64,000 nt of DNA from Prado023 sp963700475 (GCA_963700475.1 CAVOXR010000015.1:496001-560000), one strand, 5' to 3'; positions 40,191 through 48,701 are shown, counted from the stretch's first letter. Translations and numbers: made by a program. Notes: a model not told the origin generated them from the sequence alone.

Positions 40191-40910
40191 ATGCGCATCG
40201 GCATCCTGGCCTTGTCCGGCGTCCTGGCCGCAACCACGCTCATGGCCGCCCCGGCCATGGCCGACGAGCCCGCTCCCACCCCCGACCCAGCCGCTGCCGT
40301 GGCCCCGGCGCCGGCGCAGACCCAGGCCAAGCTGAGGTTCCGCAACTCGTGCAAGCCGAGGATCGCCACCCTGCCGGCGGCGGTCGAGGGCCTGCCTACG
40401 GCCTACCAGCCAGGAGCCCCGAAGGGCGTCTACATCTGGCACGAGCAGGCCGGATGGCGGGTACGCCTGACCCACCCAGGCGGGAGGACGACTGAGAACA
40501 AGCCGAACCTCATCGAGGTGTGGGGACGGATCACCTCGACCCGCAAGCTGTCGAACGTCAGGACGATCCAGCTCGAGGACAAGCAGCGCGGCGAGTGGGT
40601 GAAGACGAAGAACAAGGTCATGGAGTTCCGGTTCATCAACGGCGGCTTCATCGACGGCATCAACTTCAGTGCCAGCTGCTCCGGACGGCTCGGCTTCACG
40701 GTCTGGGAGGTCACCCGCGGTGCGGATGGGAAGCCGGTCCGTGACGCGAACGGCAGGGTCGTGCGCACGCGGCTGCCGATCTATGTCGGCTCGGCCCCGA
40801 CCCTGGTGAGCGACACCACCGTCCCCGCGCTGGCCGCCAACGCCCCCGCTGACGTGTCCCGTGTCGTGATCCTGCGCACCCCGGTGACCCCGGTGGCGCC
40901 GACGGCCTGA
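40191..40910 (+). CDS. Secreted protein, unknown function
   Basis: 239 residues. A clear signal peptide, MRIGILALSGVLAATTLMAA with cleavage after AMA (about residue 24), is followed by an Ala/Pro linker. The folded part has GVYIWHEQAGWRVRLTHPGG, SNVRTIQLEDKQRGEW and FINGGFIDGINFSASC, a pattern shared by a widespread actinobacterial exported family of unknown function. Two cysteines could pair. ATG 40191 follows GAGGAGGT. A 12-bp hairpin lies just after the stop. Confidence 0.75.
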   Translation: MRIGILALSGVLAATTLMAAPAMADEPAPTPDPAAAVAPAPAQTQAKLRFRNSCKPRIATLPAAVEGLPTAYQPGAPKGVYIWHEQAGWRVRLTHPGGRTTENKPNLIEVWGRITSTRKLSNVRTIQLEDKQRGEWVKTKNKVMEFRFINGGFIDGINFSASCSGRLGFTVWEVTRGADGKPVRDANGRVVRTRLPIYVGSAPTLVSDTTVPALAANAPADVSRVVILRTPVTPVAPTA

Positions 40911-40917
40911 CCATCCC

Positions 40918-40973
40918 CGCGGCCCGCGGTCGTGCCTGGCCCTCTGGGTTCTCAGGCGTGGCCGCGGGCCGCG
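40918..40973 (+). terminator. Long GC hairpin after the secreted protein gene
   Basis: CGCGGCCCGCGG (40918-40929) and CCGCGGGCCGCG (40962-40973) make a perfect 12-bp stem around a 32-nt loop, 8 nt after the stop. No U-tract; likely a terminator. Confidence 0.55.
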
Positions 40974-41055
40974 CGCTGCCCGGTGCGCCGCGATGGGGGT
41001 CGATCCCCAGACCGCACCCCGATACAGTGGGGACCCCCGAGGTGAGGATCGACCG

Positions 41056-42105
41056 ATGTCCGAGGACCGCGGCGCCCTGATGGCCGCCGAGATCGCCGAA
41101 CAGCCCGAGGCACTCGCCCGGCTCCTGGCCCCTGAGTCCATGGCGCGCGCTCGCGGCCTCGCCGAGACCATCCGCGGCCGCAGCCCGCGGTTCGTCCTGC
41201 TGGCAGCGCGGGGCACGAGCGATCATGCGGCTCTCTACGCGAAGTACCTGGTCGAGGTCTCCCTCGGCCTTCCCGCTGGCCTGGCCTCGCCCTCGACGAT
41301 GACGGCGTACGGAGCCCGGCCGGACCTCTCCGACGTCCTGCTGCTCACAGTCAGTCAGAGTGGCGGATCCCCGGACCTCGTCGAGACGGTGCGCACCGCA
41401 CGCGCCGGGGGGGCGACCACGCTCGCGGTCACCAACAACCCGGACAGTGCACTCGCCGGTGCCGCGGAGCTGCAGTTCGACGTCCTTGCAGGTCCGGAGC
41501 GCGCGGTCGCAGCCACCAAGTCGTACTCCTCCCAGCTGCTGGCGCTCTGGCTGATCATCGACGCGTTCCGAGGTGGGGACGCCTCCGCGGCCCGCGCGAT
41601 CCCCGATGCAGCCCAGTCCCTGGTCGATCGCCGCGAGGAGGTCACGGAACTGGCGTCCCGGTACCGGTTCACCGACCGGCTGGTGACCACCGGGCGTGGG
41701 TACTCCTACCCGACTGCGCGCGAGGCCGCCCTGAAGCTGATGGAGACCTCCTACGTCGCTGCCCATGCCTTCTCCGGCGCAGACCTCCTCCATGGCCCGC
41801 TGGCGATGATCGACCACGACCATCCCGTGATCGCCGTGGTTCCGGACGGCAAGGGCGCCGAGGCCATGCAGCCGGTGCTCGAGCGGCTCGCCGAGCGCGG
41901 GGCGGACGTCACGGTCTTCGGCGGTGCACGCTCGACTGCCCTGGGCACGGTGGGCTACGACCTGCGCTGCGAGAACGTCACCGAGGAGCTTCACCCGGTG
42001 GTCGACATCATCCCGCTGCAGCAGCTGGCACTGCAGATGACGTTGGCGCGTGGGTTCAACCCGGACGCCCCACGCGGCCTGACCAAGGTGACTGAGACGC
42101 TGTAG
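41056..42105 (+). CDS. Double-SIS sugar isomerase (GlmS C-terminal-like/AgaS type)
   Basis: 349 residues, two SIS domains without the glutaminase domain of GlmS. LLAARGTSDHAALYAKYLVE and LLLTVSQSGGSPDLVETV form the first sugar-phosphate site, TGRGYSYPTAREAALKLMET the second. Such proteins act as amino-sugar phosphate deaminase/isomerases in GlcNAc use. A -10 TACAGT lies at 41023-41028, and GAGG precedes ATG 41056. No GlcNAc-specific partner is adjacent, so the substrate is inferred from family only. Confidence 0.85.
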   Translation: MSEDRGALMAAEIAEQPEALARLLAPESMARARGLAETIRGRSPRFVLLAARGTSDHAALYAKYLVEVSLGLPAGLASPSTMTAYGARPDLSDVLLLTVSQSGGSPDLVETVRTARAGGATTLAVTNNPDSALAGAAELQFDVLAGPERAVAATKSYSSQLLALWLIIDAFRGGDASAARAIPDAAQSLVDRREEVTELASRYRFTDRLVTTGRGYSYPTAREAALKLMETSYVAAHAFSGADLLHGPLAMIDHDHPVIAVVPDGKGAEAMQPVLERLAERGADVTVFGGARSTALGTVGYDLRCENVTEELHPVVDIIPLQQLALQMTLARGFNPDAPRGLTKVTETL

Positions 42106-42172
42106 GAATCAGCCGCCTCGCGGGGGAGCGGCGGTGAGGTCGCGCCGTGGCGCGGGGAGGGGAGGTGTGCCG

Positions 42173-43630
42173 GTGGCTGTGCGCACGCTGGCGGAGATCG
42201 CCTCCGATCGCACCGACCTCGAGCCGGGTGCGATCGCGCACTGCGAGTCCCTGCTGCGCGACCTCGGGCTGCTGGCCGACCTGGCCTTCACGGATCTCAT
42301 CCTCTGGCTGCCGGTCTGGAACCAGGGCGGCTTCGTGGCTGCTGCGCAGGTGCGTCCGTCGACGGCCGCCACCCGCTACCCGAACGACCTCGTCGGGGCG
42401 TTCACGCCTCGGGGCCGGCGTCCTGAGCTGGACCGGGCCTGGGCAGCGCCGGGGCTGGGCCAGCTCGCGCCCCGGACGGACCCGCTGCTCCCGGCCGCCG
42501 GCGAGGCGGTGGGGGTCGGGCTGAGCGCGAACGGCCCGTGGATCGCGGCGCTGACCCGCTCCGCGGTCCCGGCGACCCGGGCGTCGGGCACCCTCGAGCG
42601 TGCCTACCTGCGTGCGGCCGACGACCTCTTCTCGATGATCCGCGCCGGCGAGTTCCCCTACCGCGAGGTCTCGGACTCAACCGGTGCTGAGCCCCGGGTA
42701 GGCGATGGCCTGATCCGCCTCGATGCGTCCGGCGTTGTCGAGTTCGCGAGCCCCAACGCCTCATCGGCCTACCGTCGGCTGGGTCTGGCAACCGACCTGA
42801 TCGGGGCGCACCTGGGACTCGTCAGCGGGCGGATCGCGCGCCGAGGTGGCGCCGTGGATGCCAACGTGGCGCTGGTGTGCGGGGGCCGGATGCCCGGCGA
42901 GGTGGAGCTCTCCTCCGATACCGCCACTGTGACGGTCCGAGCCCTTCCGATGCGCGGGCCCGCCGGACAGCACGGCTCGCTGGTGCTCGTGCGAGATGTC
43001 ACCGAGCTCCGCCGCCGCGAACGTGCCCTGCTGAGCAAGGACGCGACCATCCGCGAGATCCACCACCGGGTCAAGAACAACCTCCAGACCGTCGCGGCGC
43101 TGCTGCGCCTTCAGGCGCGGCGCCTCGATGAGCCCGGGGCCGCTGCTGCCCTGGCAGAGGCCGAGAGACGGGTCGGGGCCATCGCCGTCGTGCATGACCT
43201 CCTTGCGCAGGCCAGCACCGAGGAGGTGCCCTTCGACGCCGTCGCCGACAGGCTCGTGACGATGGTCCGCCAGACGTCGGCCCCCGACATGGGCGCTCGC
43301 CGGATCGTCAGGACGGGATCGTTCGGGGAGGTGCCCGCCGAGCAGGCCACGGCCCTGGCGATGGCGCTCGTGGAGCTGCTGGCCAACGCGGTCGAGCATG
43401 GCGCGGACGACGTGGAGCTGCGCAGCGCCCGCGACGAGGTGGGGCTGCACGTCGTGGTCAGCGACCGCGGTCCCGGCTTCCCTGAGGGATTCGAGGTGGC
43501 CTCATCCCCAAGGCTCGGGCTGCGGATCGTGGACACCCTCGTCCGCGAGGAGCTCAACGGGACCCTGACCCTGGGCCGCGTCGGTGAGGTCACTGAAGTC
43601 GCCGTCGATCTCCCGCCCGAACATCGATGA
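42173..43630 (+). CDS. pdtaS: PdtaS-like soluble histidine kinase
   Basis: 485 residues. N-terminal GAF-like domain (VRTLAEIASDRTDLEPGAIAH...), central PAS-like domain (about 185-285), then HisKA_2 with EIHHRVKNNLQTVAALLRLQ, the phospho-acceptor His in HH, and an HATPase with LLANAVEHGADDV and SDRGPGFPEGF. In mycobacteria PdtaS phosphorylates the antiterminator-like PdtaR. No membrane segment. GTG 42173 is chosen because GGGGAGGGGAGG ends 8 nt upstream; GTG 42167 is also possible. whiB1 follows as in Mycobacterium. Confidence 0.9.
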   Translation: MAVRTLAEIASDRTDLEPGAIAHCESLLRDLGLLADLAFTDLILWLPVWNQGGFVAAAQVRPSTAATRYPNDLVGAFTPRGRRPELDRAWAAPGLGQLAPRTDPLLPAAGEAVGVGLSANGPWIAALTRSAVPATRASGTLERAYLRAADDLFSMIRAGEFPYREVSDSTGAEPRVGDGLIRLDASGVVEFASPNASSAYRRLGLATDLIGAHLGLVSGRIARRGGAVDANVALVCGGRMPGEVELSSDTATVTVRALPMRGPAGQHGSLVLVRDVTELRRRERALLSKDATIREIHHRVKNNLQTVAALLRLQARRLDEPGAAAALAEAERRVGAIAVVHDLLAQASTEEVPFDAVADRLVTMVRQTSAPDMGARRIVRTGSFGEVPAEQATALAMALVELLANAVEHGADDVELRSARDEVGLHVVVSDRGPGFPEGFEVASSPRLGLRIVDTLVREELNGTLTLGRVGEVTEVAVDLPPEHR

Positions 43631-43662
43631 ACGGCCGACCCGGTGGGGCCGGCCGTTCATCG
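43625..43662. terminator. Bidirectional hairpin between pdtaS and whiB1
   Basis: CGATGAACGGCCG (43625-43637) and CGGCCGTTCATCG (43650-43662) form a perfect 13-bp stem with a 12-nt loop; the left arm includes the pdtaS stop codon. It lies between convergent genes and can serve both. Confidence 0.75.
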
Positions 43663-43684
43663 AACGGTTCTGGGTAGGGCAGTG

Positions 43685-43939
43685 TCAGCTGTGCGCGCGT
43701 GCCCGGGCCCGGGCATTGCGACGCTTGAGGGCACGGCGCTCGTCCTCGCTCATGCCGCCCCAGACGCCCGCGTCCTGGCCACTCTCGATGGCCCACTTCA
43801 GGCAGAGGTCGACAACCTCGCAACGGTGGCACACAGCGCGTGCCTCTTCGATCTGCATGAGTGCGGGGCCGGTGTTCCCGATCGGGAAGAACAACTCGGG
43901 ATCCTCATCACGGCATGCCGCCTTGTGGCGCCAGTCCAT
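43685..43939 (-). CDS. whiB1: WhiB1 iron-sulfur transcription factor
   Basis: 84 residues. 4Fe-4S ligands C9, C37, C40 and C46 are all present, followed by the GVWGG turn (58-62) and the basic tail RRALKRRNARARARAHS that contacts DNA. The sequence is close to mycobacterial WhiB1, an essential NO-sensitive partner of the housekeeping sigma factor. A GAGGAG ribosome site is directly upstream. The 5' region holds a perfect 18-bp palindrome and a CRP-like site further up. Confidence 0.95.
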   Translation of the reverse strand: MDWRHKAACRDEDPELFFPIGNTGPALMQIEEARAVCHRCEVVDLCLKWAIESGQDAGVWGGMSEDERRALKRRNARARARAHS

Positions 43940-44255
43940 GTCTCCTCAGCTTTCCTGCACCCCGATCGGGGTGCGCTCACCACGGTGCCAGCGGATCTCG
44001 GGGCCGGTTCCTCGGCACCCATCACCCTCCGGTACGCTTGCGACGGTTGTGGGGTGTGTCCCCACTTCGTCCTGACTGCCCTCAAGGGTCGCAGACGATC
44101 CGCCCTGTCACAAGGGTTTTGCCCCGCGTGGGACGAGTTCAGGCTGTCGCGTACGTCACATTCCGGAGCTCAAAGGCCACGATCTGCCCAGATCCCGCCA
44201 TTTCGGGGCGGGATGGGGCTCTTTCGCCCACCACATGGGCGGTTTGGCCCGATCG
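43940..44255. promoter_or_regulatory. whiB1 upstream region, gene-free
   Basis: 316 nt without a gene, between whiB1 (start 43939) and the diacylglycerol kinase stop (44256). It contains the whiB1 ribosome site, a perfect palindrome GCACCCCGATCGGGGTGC (43957-43974) that would form a hairpin in the whiB1 leader, and TGTCG-N6-TCACA (44145-44160), which resembles a CRP/GlxR site, about 206 bp above the start codon. Mycobacterial whiB1 is known to be CRP-controlled. I could not place a convincing -10/-35 pair or find any short ORF with a ribosome site. Confidence 0.5.
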
Positions 44256-45212
44256 TCAGCCGACGATCCGCAGCGCGTGGGGCGTGTACCGGAAGTAGAC
44301 GCTGTCCACGTGGCCCATGAAGTCCCCGTCGAGCTGCAGGGCAGTCGGGGTCTGCGACTGGATCGTGAACGCCTCCTCGTCGTGCAGCAGGGTCAACTGC
44401 CCGGGGACCGCTCCCGACCGGCTGCCACGCAGCATCCGCAGGCCGAACCGCGCCGCAGGCAGCGGGCCGAGGGAGTGCGGGGCGAACACGTCCAGCCCCA
44501 GGTCGAACGAGGCCCGGGGACACGGGTTGATGGCGAACGGTCCGAAGAACGTCCAGGGTGCGGTGTTCTGGATGATCACCAGGGCCAGGCCCTCGATCGG
44601 GTCCTCGCCCGGGAGCTGCAGGCTCAGCGGGGAGGGGCCGCGGCGGCCGAGGCCTCCGACGTACTCCTGGGCGGCCGTCCACACGTACCGGGTGGGGCTC
44701 GCAGCCCGCCCGGCTGCTCGCTGGGCCTCCATCGAGGCGATCACGTCAGCATCGATGCCAACCCCGGCGTTGATCGTGAACCAGTGCGAGTTCTGCTCGC
44801 CGGTCTCGAGGGGGGTGAAATGGGCGTTGCCCAGCCCCACGGTGTGGCTGGAGTCCGTGCGCAGGGACTCCAGGATCATGCCGGTTGCCTCGATGGCGTC
44901 ATTGGGGAACCCGAGGGCGCGGGCCATGACGTTCGCCGAGCCACCAGGGATCGCGGCCAGCATGGGCAGGTCGGTGTGCGGGGAGTTGAGCATCCCGTTG
45001 ACCGCCTCGTTGATCGTGCCGTCCCCGCCGAGGGTGATCAGAAGATCGAGCCCGTTGGACTCCGATGCCAGCATCTCGGCGTGCCCCTTGTGGGTGGTCG
45101 TGACCACCTCCAGGTCGACCTCGTGCCCGAGTGCCCGGGTGATGACGTCGCGCATCCCGGCTGAGGTGCTGGTCGCCTTGGGGTTGGCGATCAGCAGGCC
45201 GCGCGGCTTCAT
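44256..45212 (-). CDS. Diacylglycerol kinase family lipid kinase
   Basis: 318 residues from ATG 45212. N-terminal catalytic fold MKPRGLLIANPKATSTS with ITLGGDGTINEAVNGML (ATP site) and AAIPGGSANVMARALG, and a C-terminal domain with FTINAGVGIDADVIASME. Phosphorylates diacylglycerol or a related lipid at the membrane. The longer upstream frame is rejected: TACAGT (complement of 45220-45225) ends 7 nt before ATG 45212, a leaderless start. Neighbour of whiB1 as in mycobacteria. Confidence 0.92.
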   Translation of the reverse strand: MKPRGLLIANPKATSTSAGMRDVITRALGHEVDLEVVTTTHKGHAEMLASESNGLDLLITLGGDGTINEAVNGMLNSPHTDLPMLAAIPGGSANVMARALGFPNDAIEATGMILESLRTDSSHTVGLGNAHFTPLETGEQNSHWFTINAGVGIDADVIASMEAQRAAGRAASPTRYVWTAAQEYVGGLGRRGPSPLSLQLPGEDPIEGLALVIIQNTAPWTFFGPFAINPCPRASFDLGLDVFAPHSLGPLPAARFGLRMLRGSRSGAVPGQLTLLHDEEAFTIQSQTPTALQLDGDFMGHVDSVYFRYTPHALRIVG

Positions 45213-45243
45213 GTGGCCAACTGTAGGCCCGTACTCTGGCGCC

Positions 45244-45612
45244 ATGGCTGATCCGGTACGCCCCCTCGTCGCGATCGCGGGGCTCGAGGCGGTGGCTGCC
45301 GGCGTGCTCAGCGTCCTCATCGGCCTGGGTACGGCCAGCTCGGACCTCGACTTCTGGATCGCTGTGGCCACGGTGGTCATCTGGGTGGTCATCGTCGGCG
45401 CGCTGGCCCTGATCTGGTGGGGTCTGTTCCGCCGTCGAAGGATGGCGCGAACGCCGTTCCTGCTCGCCCAAGCCTTCGCGCTGGTGGTGGCCTGGCCGCT
45501 GGTCAACTCGGACATCGCGGTGGACCTCGTGGCGGGCGTCGTCCTGGCGATCGTCGCTGCGGCGGGACTGGTGCTGGGGCTGCGTCCGGCTGTGCGCGAG
45601 GCGTTGGTCTGA
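45244..45612 (+). CDS. Small four-helix membrane protein, unknown function
   Basis: 122 residues, four hydrophobic segments (about 8-29, 37-60, 69-88, 91-113), short loops, and a basic RRRRMAR between helices 2 and 3. Not assigned to a named family. ATG 45244 follows TACTCT (45232-45237) by 6 nt, so it is leaderless. It is divergent from the lipid kinase, with the two -10 boxes only 6 bp apart. Confidence 0.72.
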   Translation: MADPVRPLVAIAGLEAVAAGVLSVLIGLGTASSDLDFWIAVATVVIWVVIVGALALIWWGLFRRRRMARTPFLLAQAFALVVAWPLVNSDIAVDLVAGVVLAIVAAAGLVLGLRPAVREALV

Positions 45613-45630
45613 GTCCGGCGGTCCGACTCC

Positions 45631-46545
45631 TCAGCTGGTCGGTTCGACCAGACCGCTTCGCAGCTGCGCCAGGGACTTGGCCAGCAACCGGGAGACGTGC
45701 ATCTGCGAGACGCCGATCTGCTCGGCGATCTGCGCCTGGGTCATGTTCTCGTAGAACCGCATGTGGATGATCCGCTGCTCGCGGGGTGGCAGCGTGGCCA
45801 CCAGGGGGTGCAGGGTCTCGCGCGTCTCGACCTCGCCGAGCCCGGGGTCGACCTCACCCAAGGTGTCAGCCAGGGAGGACCCCTCATCCAGGCCGTCTGC
45901 CGACGCCGAATCCAGTGACAGCGTGGCGTAGGCCTGAGCCGATTCCATCCCCTCGAGGATGTCCTCGTCGCTCACCTCCAGGTGGGCGGCCAGCTCGGCC
46001 ACCGTGGGGGAGCGGCCGGTCGACTGGCTGAGCTCGGCGGTTGCGCGCCCGATGGAGATCCGCAGCTCCTGGAGCCGGCGGGGGACTCGGATGGCCCAGC
46101 CCTTGTCGCGGAAGTGCCGCTTGATCTCGCCCACGATCGTGGGCGTGGCGAACGTCGAGAACTCCACCCCGCGGCCGGGATCGAACCGGTCGACCGCCTT
46201 GATCAGGCCGATCGTGGCCACCTGGGTCAGGTCATCCAGGCTCTCGCCACGGTCGCGGAAACGCCGGGCCAGGAAGGCCGCAAGGGGCAGGTGCATGGTC
46301 ACGAGCTCGTCGCGCGCCGATGCGCGCCGCGGGTCCTCCTCGGGCAGCTCGGCGATCAGGGCGATCAACTCGCGCTCACGGGTGCGGTCGCGCGTGGACC
46401 ATCGCGGCTCGGCGAGCTTCTCGACGGCCTCGGCGTCGTCCTCGACCTCCGCCGCCTCGGCCTCGACCTCCGCCGGCTCGGCGGGCTCGTGGGCTGCCGG
46501 CTCGACCTCCCCCGGTGTGTCCGGCCCCGCGGGGCGTTCGCTCAC
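45631..46545 (-). CDS. sigF: Group 3 sigma factor, SigF/SigB type
   Basis: 304 residues from GTG 46545. A 60-residue acidic Glu/Ala/Pro-rich head precedes regions 2-4: DDLTQVATIGLIKAVDRFDPGRGVEFSTFA (2), GWAIRVPRRLQELR (3), and LPPREQRIIHMRFYENMTQAQIAEQIGVSQMHVSRLL (4). This is the stress/sporulation SigB-SigF group. GTGA overlap with the upstream rsbW gene shows they are a unit. The acidic head is longer than in typical SigF and is unexplained. Confidence 0.93.
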   Translation of the reverse strand: MSERPAGPDTPGEVEPAAHEPAEPAEVEAEAAEVEDDAEAVEKLAEPRWSTRDRTRERELIALIAELPEEDPRRASARDELVTMHLPLAAFLARRFRDRGESLDDLTQVATIGLIKAVDRFDPGRGVEFSTFATPTIVGEIKRHFRDKGWAIRVPRRLQELRISIGRATAELSQSTGRSPTVAELAAHLEVSDEDILEGMESAQAYATLSLDSASADGLDEGSSLADTLGEVDPGLGEVETRETLHPLVATLPPREQRIIHMRFYENMTQAQIAEQIGVSQMHVSRLLAKSLAQLRSGLVEPTS

Positions 46546-46934
46546 GGCCGGACCGCCTCGGAGCGGTGCACTGCCAAGGAGATGGTGAGGCTCCTGTCCG
46601 CAGAGACCGTGGCCACCACCTCGTCGACGAGGGCGGTCAGGACGGTCCAGGTGAAGCTGTCGCGCTCGAGGGACCGGCCGTGCACCGTGGGCGCGGTCAT
46701 CTCCACGCGCATCCCGTCGGGGGCGTCCGGGGTGAACCGAACATCGAGGCTGGTGTCCGCAGGGGCATCGCTGAGCAGCAAGGCTGCCGCTTCGTCGACC
46801 GCGAGCTTCACGTCCTCGATCCGGTCGATCGTGAAGTCCAGCCGGGCGCACATCGCTGAGACCGCGGCGCGGATGAGCACCACGAACGCGCTGTTCGCGG
46901 GAACCCGGAGGGTCACGGTCGGATCGATGTCCAC
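46542..46934 (-). CDS. rsbW: RsbW/UsfX-type anti-sigma factor
   Basis: 130 residues from GTG 46934. GHKL-type fold; the N-box region reads IEDVKLAVDEAAALLL, as in actinobacterial RsbW proteins, while the ATP-lid glycines are weak, so kinase activity is uncertain. It should bind the adjacent SigF. TAACGT ends 8 nt before the GTG, consistent with a leaderless start. No anti-anti-sigma gene is adjacent. Confidence 0.87.
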   Translation of the reverse strand: MDIDPTVTLRVPANSAFVVLIRAAVSAMCARLDFTIDRIEDVKLAVDEAAALLLSDAPADTSLDVRFTPDAPDGMRVEMTAPTVHGRSLERDSFTWTVLTALVDEVVATVSADRSLTISLAVHRSEAVRP

Positions 46935-46994
46935 GGGTGGTCACGTTAGCCGATGGGGGGCACAGAGGGTGGCCGGGTCGTCACCGGCGTGGCT

Positions 46995-47615
46995 TCACTC
47001 CTGTGGTGCGCGCTGGGCCAGTCGCTCGAGGTCCGTGCCGGTGATCCGGTTGACGGTCCAGTCATCCATGGACTTGGCCCCGAGCGCGCTGTAGAACTCG
47101 ATGGCGGGGGTGTTCCAGTCCAGTACCCACCACTCCAGGCGGGCGTAGCCACGATCCACGCAGATCTTCGCCAGCTCAGCCATCAGTGCCTGACCCAGGC
47201 CGAGGCCGCGGTAGCCGGGCCGGACGTACAGGTCCTCGAGGTAGATCCCGTGCCGGCCCATCCAGGTCGAGGCGTTCAGGAACCACAGGGCCATGCCGGC
47301 CAGGGGTGGGCCATCAGCGTGGTCGGCCGGCGTCAGGGCCACGTGGCAGTAGGCGGCCGGCGCGCCGCTGGGGGTGTTGCCGCCGAACAGCAGGTCGGCG
47401 AGCATCTCCTCGGTCGCCTGCACCTCGTGGGCGCTGCGCTCGTACTCAGCCAGCTCGCGCACCATGGCCAGGATCTCGGGCACGTCCTCCGGGCGGGCCG
47501 GCCGGACGACTGGTGCGGTGTCGGTCCGGGCGTTCCCGGACTCGGAGACAGCTCCGGGGGCGCCGGCGACCGCATCGCGGCCCGGCGCCCCCGGAAGGTC
47601 CTCAGGTGAGGTCAC
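46995..47615 (-). CDS. GNAT N-acetyltransferase
   Basis: 206 residues. An N-terminal 35-residue Ala/Gly/Pro tail leads into a GNAT domain: VVRPARPEDVPEILAMVRELAEYE, then the acetyl-CoA loop YVRPGYRGLGLGQALM and LDWNTPAIEFYSALGA. It resembles diamine/spermidine N-acetyltransferase-like proteins; substrate unknown. Starts at GTG 47615, overlapping the sodN stop (GTGA), so it is co-transcribed with sodN. Confidence 0.85.
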   Translation of the reverse strand: MTSPEDLPGAPGRDAVAGAPGAVSESGNARTDTAPVVRPARPEDVPEILAMVRELAEYERSAHEVQATEEMLADLLFGGNTPSGAPAAYCHVALTPADHADGPPLAGMALWFLNASTWMGRHGIYLEDLYVRPGYRGLGLGQALMAELAKICVDRGYARLEWWVLDWNTPAIEFYSALGAKSMDDWTVNRITGTDLERLAQRAPQE

Positions 47616-48010
47616 GCCGCCTTGGTCTCCCAGAAGATCTCGGCGATCTCGTCGATCTTGGCCAGCAGGGAGTCAGCGACGGCCACGTCGTTGGTGCCCT
47701 TGGTGCCACCCGCGCCGGCGAGCTTCGTGGCCTCGTTGAACAGGCTGTTCAGCTGCGGGTACTTCTCGAAGTGCGGGGCCTTGAAGTAGTCGGTCCACAG
47801 CACCCACAGGTGGTGCTTGACCAGGTCGGAGCGCTCCTCCTTGATGGAGACGGCGCGGGACTTGAAGTCCGTGTCATCGGAGGCGGCGTACTTGACCATG
47901 CAGGCCTTGACCGACTCGGCCTCCAGGCGCGCCTGGGCGGGGTCGTACACGCCGCAGGGCAGGTCGCAGTGGGCGTGGACGGTGGTGCGGGGGGCGAGGA
48001 ACGACAGCAT
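47612..48010 (-). CDS. sodN: Nickel superoxide dismutase
   Basis: 132 residues. Disproportionates superoxide. The precursor begins MLSFLAPRTTVHA and is cut after Ala13 to expose the nickel hook H14-C15-D-L-P-C19-G-V-Y22. Mature length of 119 residues fits the hexameric enzyme. GGAG lies upstream of ATG 48010. The protease gene sodX is divergent. Nickel dependence follows directly from the hook. Confidence 0.97.
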   Translation of the reverse strand: MLSFLAPRTTVHAHCDLPCGVYDPAQARLEAESVKACMVKYAASDDTDFKSRAVSIKEERSDLVKHHLWVLWTDYFKAPHFEKYPQLNSLFNEATKLAGAGGTKGTNDVAVADSLLAKIDEIAEIFWETKAA

Positions 48011-48166
48011 CTCTTCTCCTGGCTCGTGGTCTCGTGCTCGGTCGTGGTGGCCGGTGGCCGGTCGTGCGGGCGGTGGCGGGCCGCGAGGGTGCCGAGGGTA
48101 CCGATGCCGGGATCGTCCCGGAACGGTCGCCCACCACCCCACGGGTGCGTGCGCCACACTACGCCA

Positions 48167-48466
48167 GTGCGTGGATTCTGCTACCTGGCCGTCGCCGGTC
48201 CCTCGATGGAGCCCGCACTGCACGACGGTGACTGGATCATCGCCCGACGGGACGGCCGGGCCGGCGTGGGTGACGTGGTGGTCCTCGAGCACCCGGTCCG
48301 CCCGGGGATGCTGATCGTCAAGCGGGTGCAGCGCGTCGACGCAGAGGGCTACTGGGTGCTGGGCGATGCCCCGGCTGCCTCCACCGACTCCCGCGACTTC
48401 GGAGCCGTCACCGAGGTGGTGGGCAGGGTCCTCTGGCGCGTCCGCCCCTGGGGCCGAATCCGCTAG
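48167..48466 (+). CDS. sodX: Nickel-type superoxide dismutase maturation protease
   Basis: 99 residues, S26 signal-peptidase fold without a membrane anchor. Catalytic Ser13 is in AGPSMEPAL and Lys52 in LIVKRV; YWVLGDAPAASTDSRDFG is the later conserved box. It removes the SodN propeptide in the cytosol. GTG 48167 follows CACACT by 6 nt (possible leaderless). Divergent from sodN; the 156-nt gap holds TACCCT-like -10 for sodN. Confidence 0.93.
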   Translation: MRGFCYLAVAGPSMEPALHDGDWIIARRDGRAGVGDVVVLEHPVRPGMLIVKRVQRVDAEGYWVLGDAPAASTDSRDFGAVTEVVGRVLWRVRPWGRIR

Positions 48467-48480
48467 CCGCCTCGGGCGGC

Positions 48481-48516
48481 CCCGCCGCCGCCCCCGCCCC
48501 CGCCCCCGCCCCCGCC
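48481..48516 (+). repeat. Low-complexity CCCGCC tract
   Basis: 36 nt made of five to six CCCGCC/CCCCCGC units directly after sodX. Probably a simple repeat prone to slippage; no coding or structural role seen. Confidence 0.8.
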
Positions 48517-48540
48517 AGCTGGGGTCGCACGCCGGAACCT

Positions 48541-48615
48541 GACTTCGTCCGCTATCGCGAGGATCGGAGCCGAACTCGTCCGGTTCTCGGAGCGCAAGCG
48601 GTCGGAAAACCGGAC
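48541..48615 (+). repeat. Inverted structured repeat, left copy
   Basis: 75 nt beginning GACTTCGTCCGCT. Its second half is a hairpin: GTCCGGTT (48578-48585) and AACCGGAC (48608-48615) with a 22-nt loop. The reverse complement of 49650-49724 aligns to it over all 75 positions without gaps, 47 identical by hand count. In that copy the arms are GTCCGGAT/ATCCGGAC, a compensated base-pair change. The two copies flank the DUF559 gene head to head. Confidence 0.75.
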
Positions 48616-48701
48616 GGCGCGGGTTCTCGGGATCATCGGCCTTGTCCACATATCGGGCGGGAGGGGTCGACCCTGGGGTCGGGAGGCAGCACGATCCACC
48701 G

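Noticed and set aside
48481..48516. CCCGCC tract considered as a CRISPR-like or regulatory repeat
   Set aside because: Units are 5-6 nt without spacers; simple low-complexity DNA.
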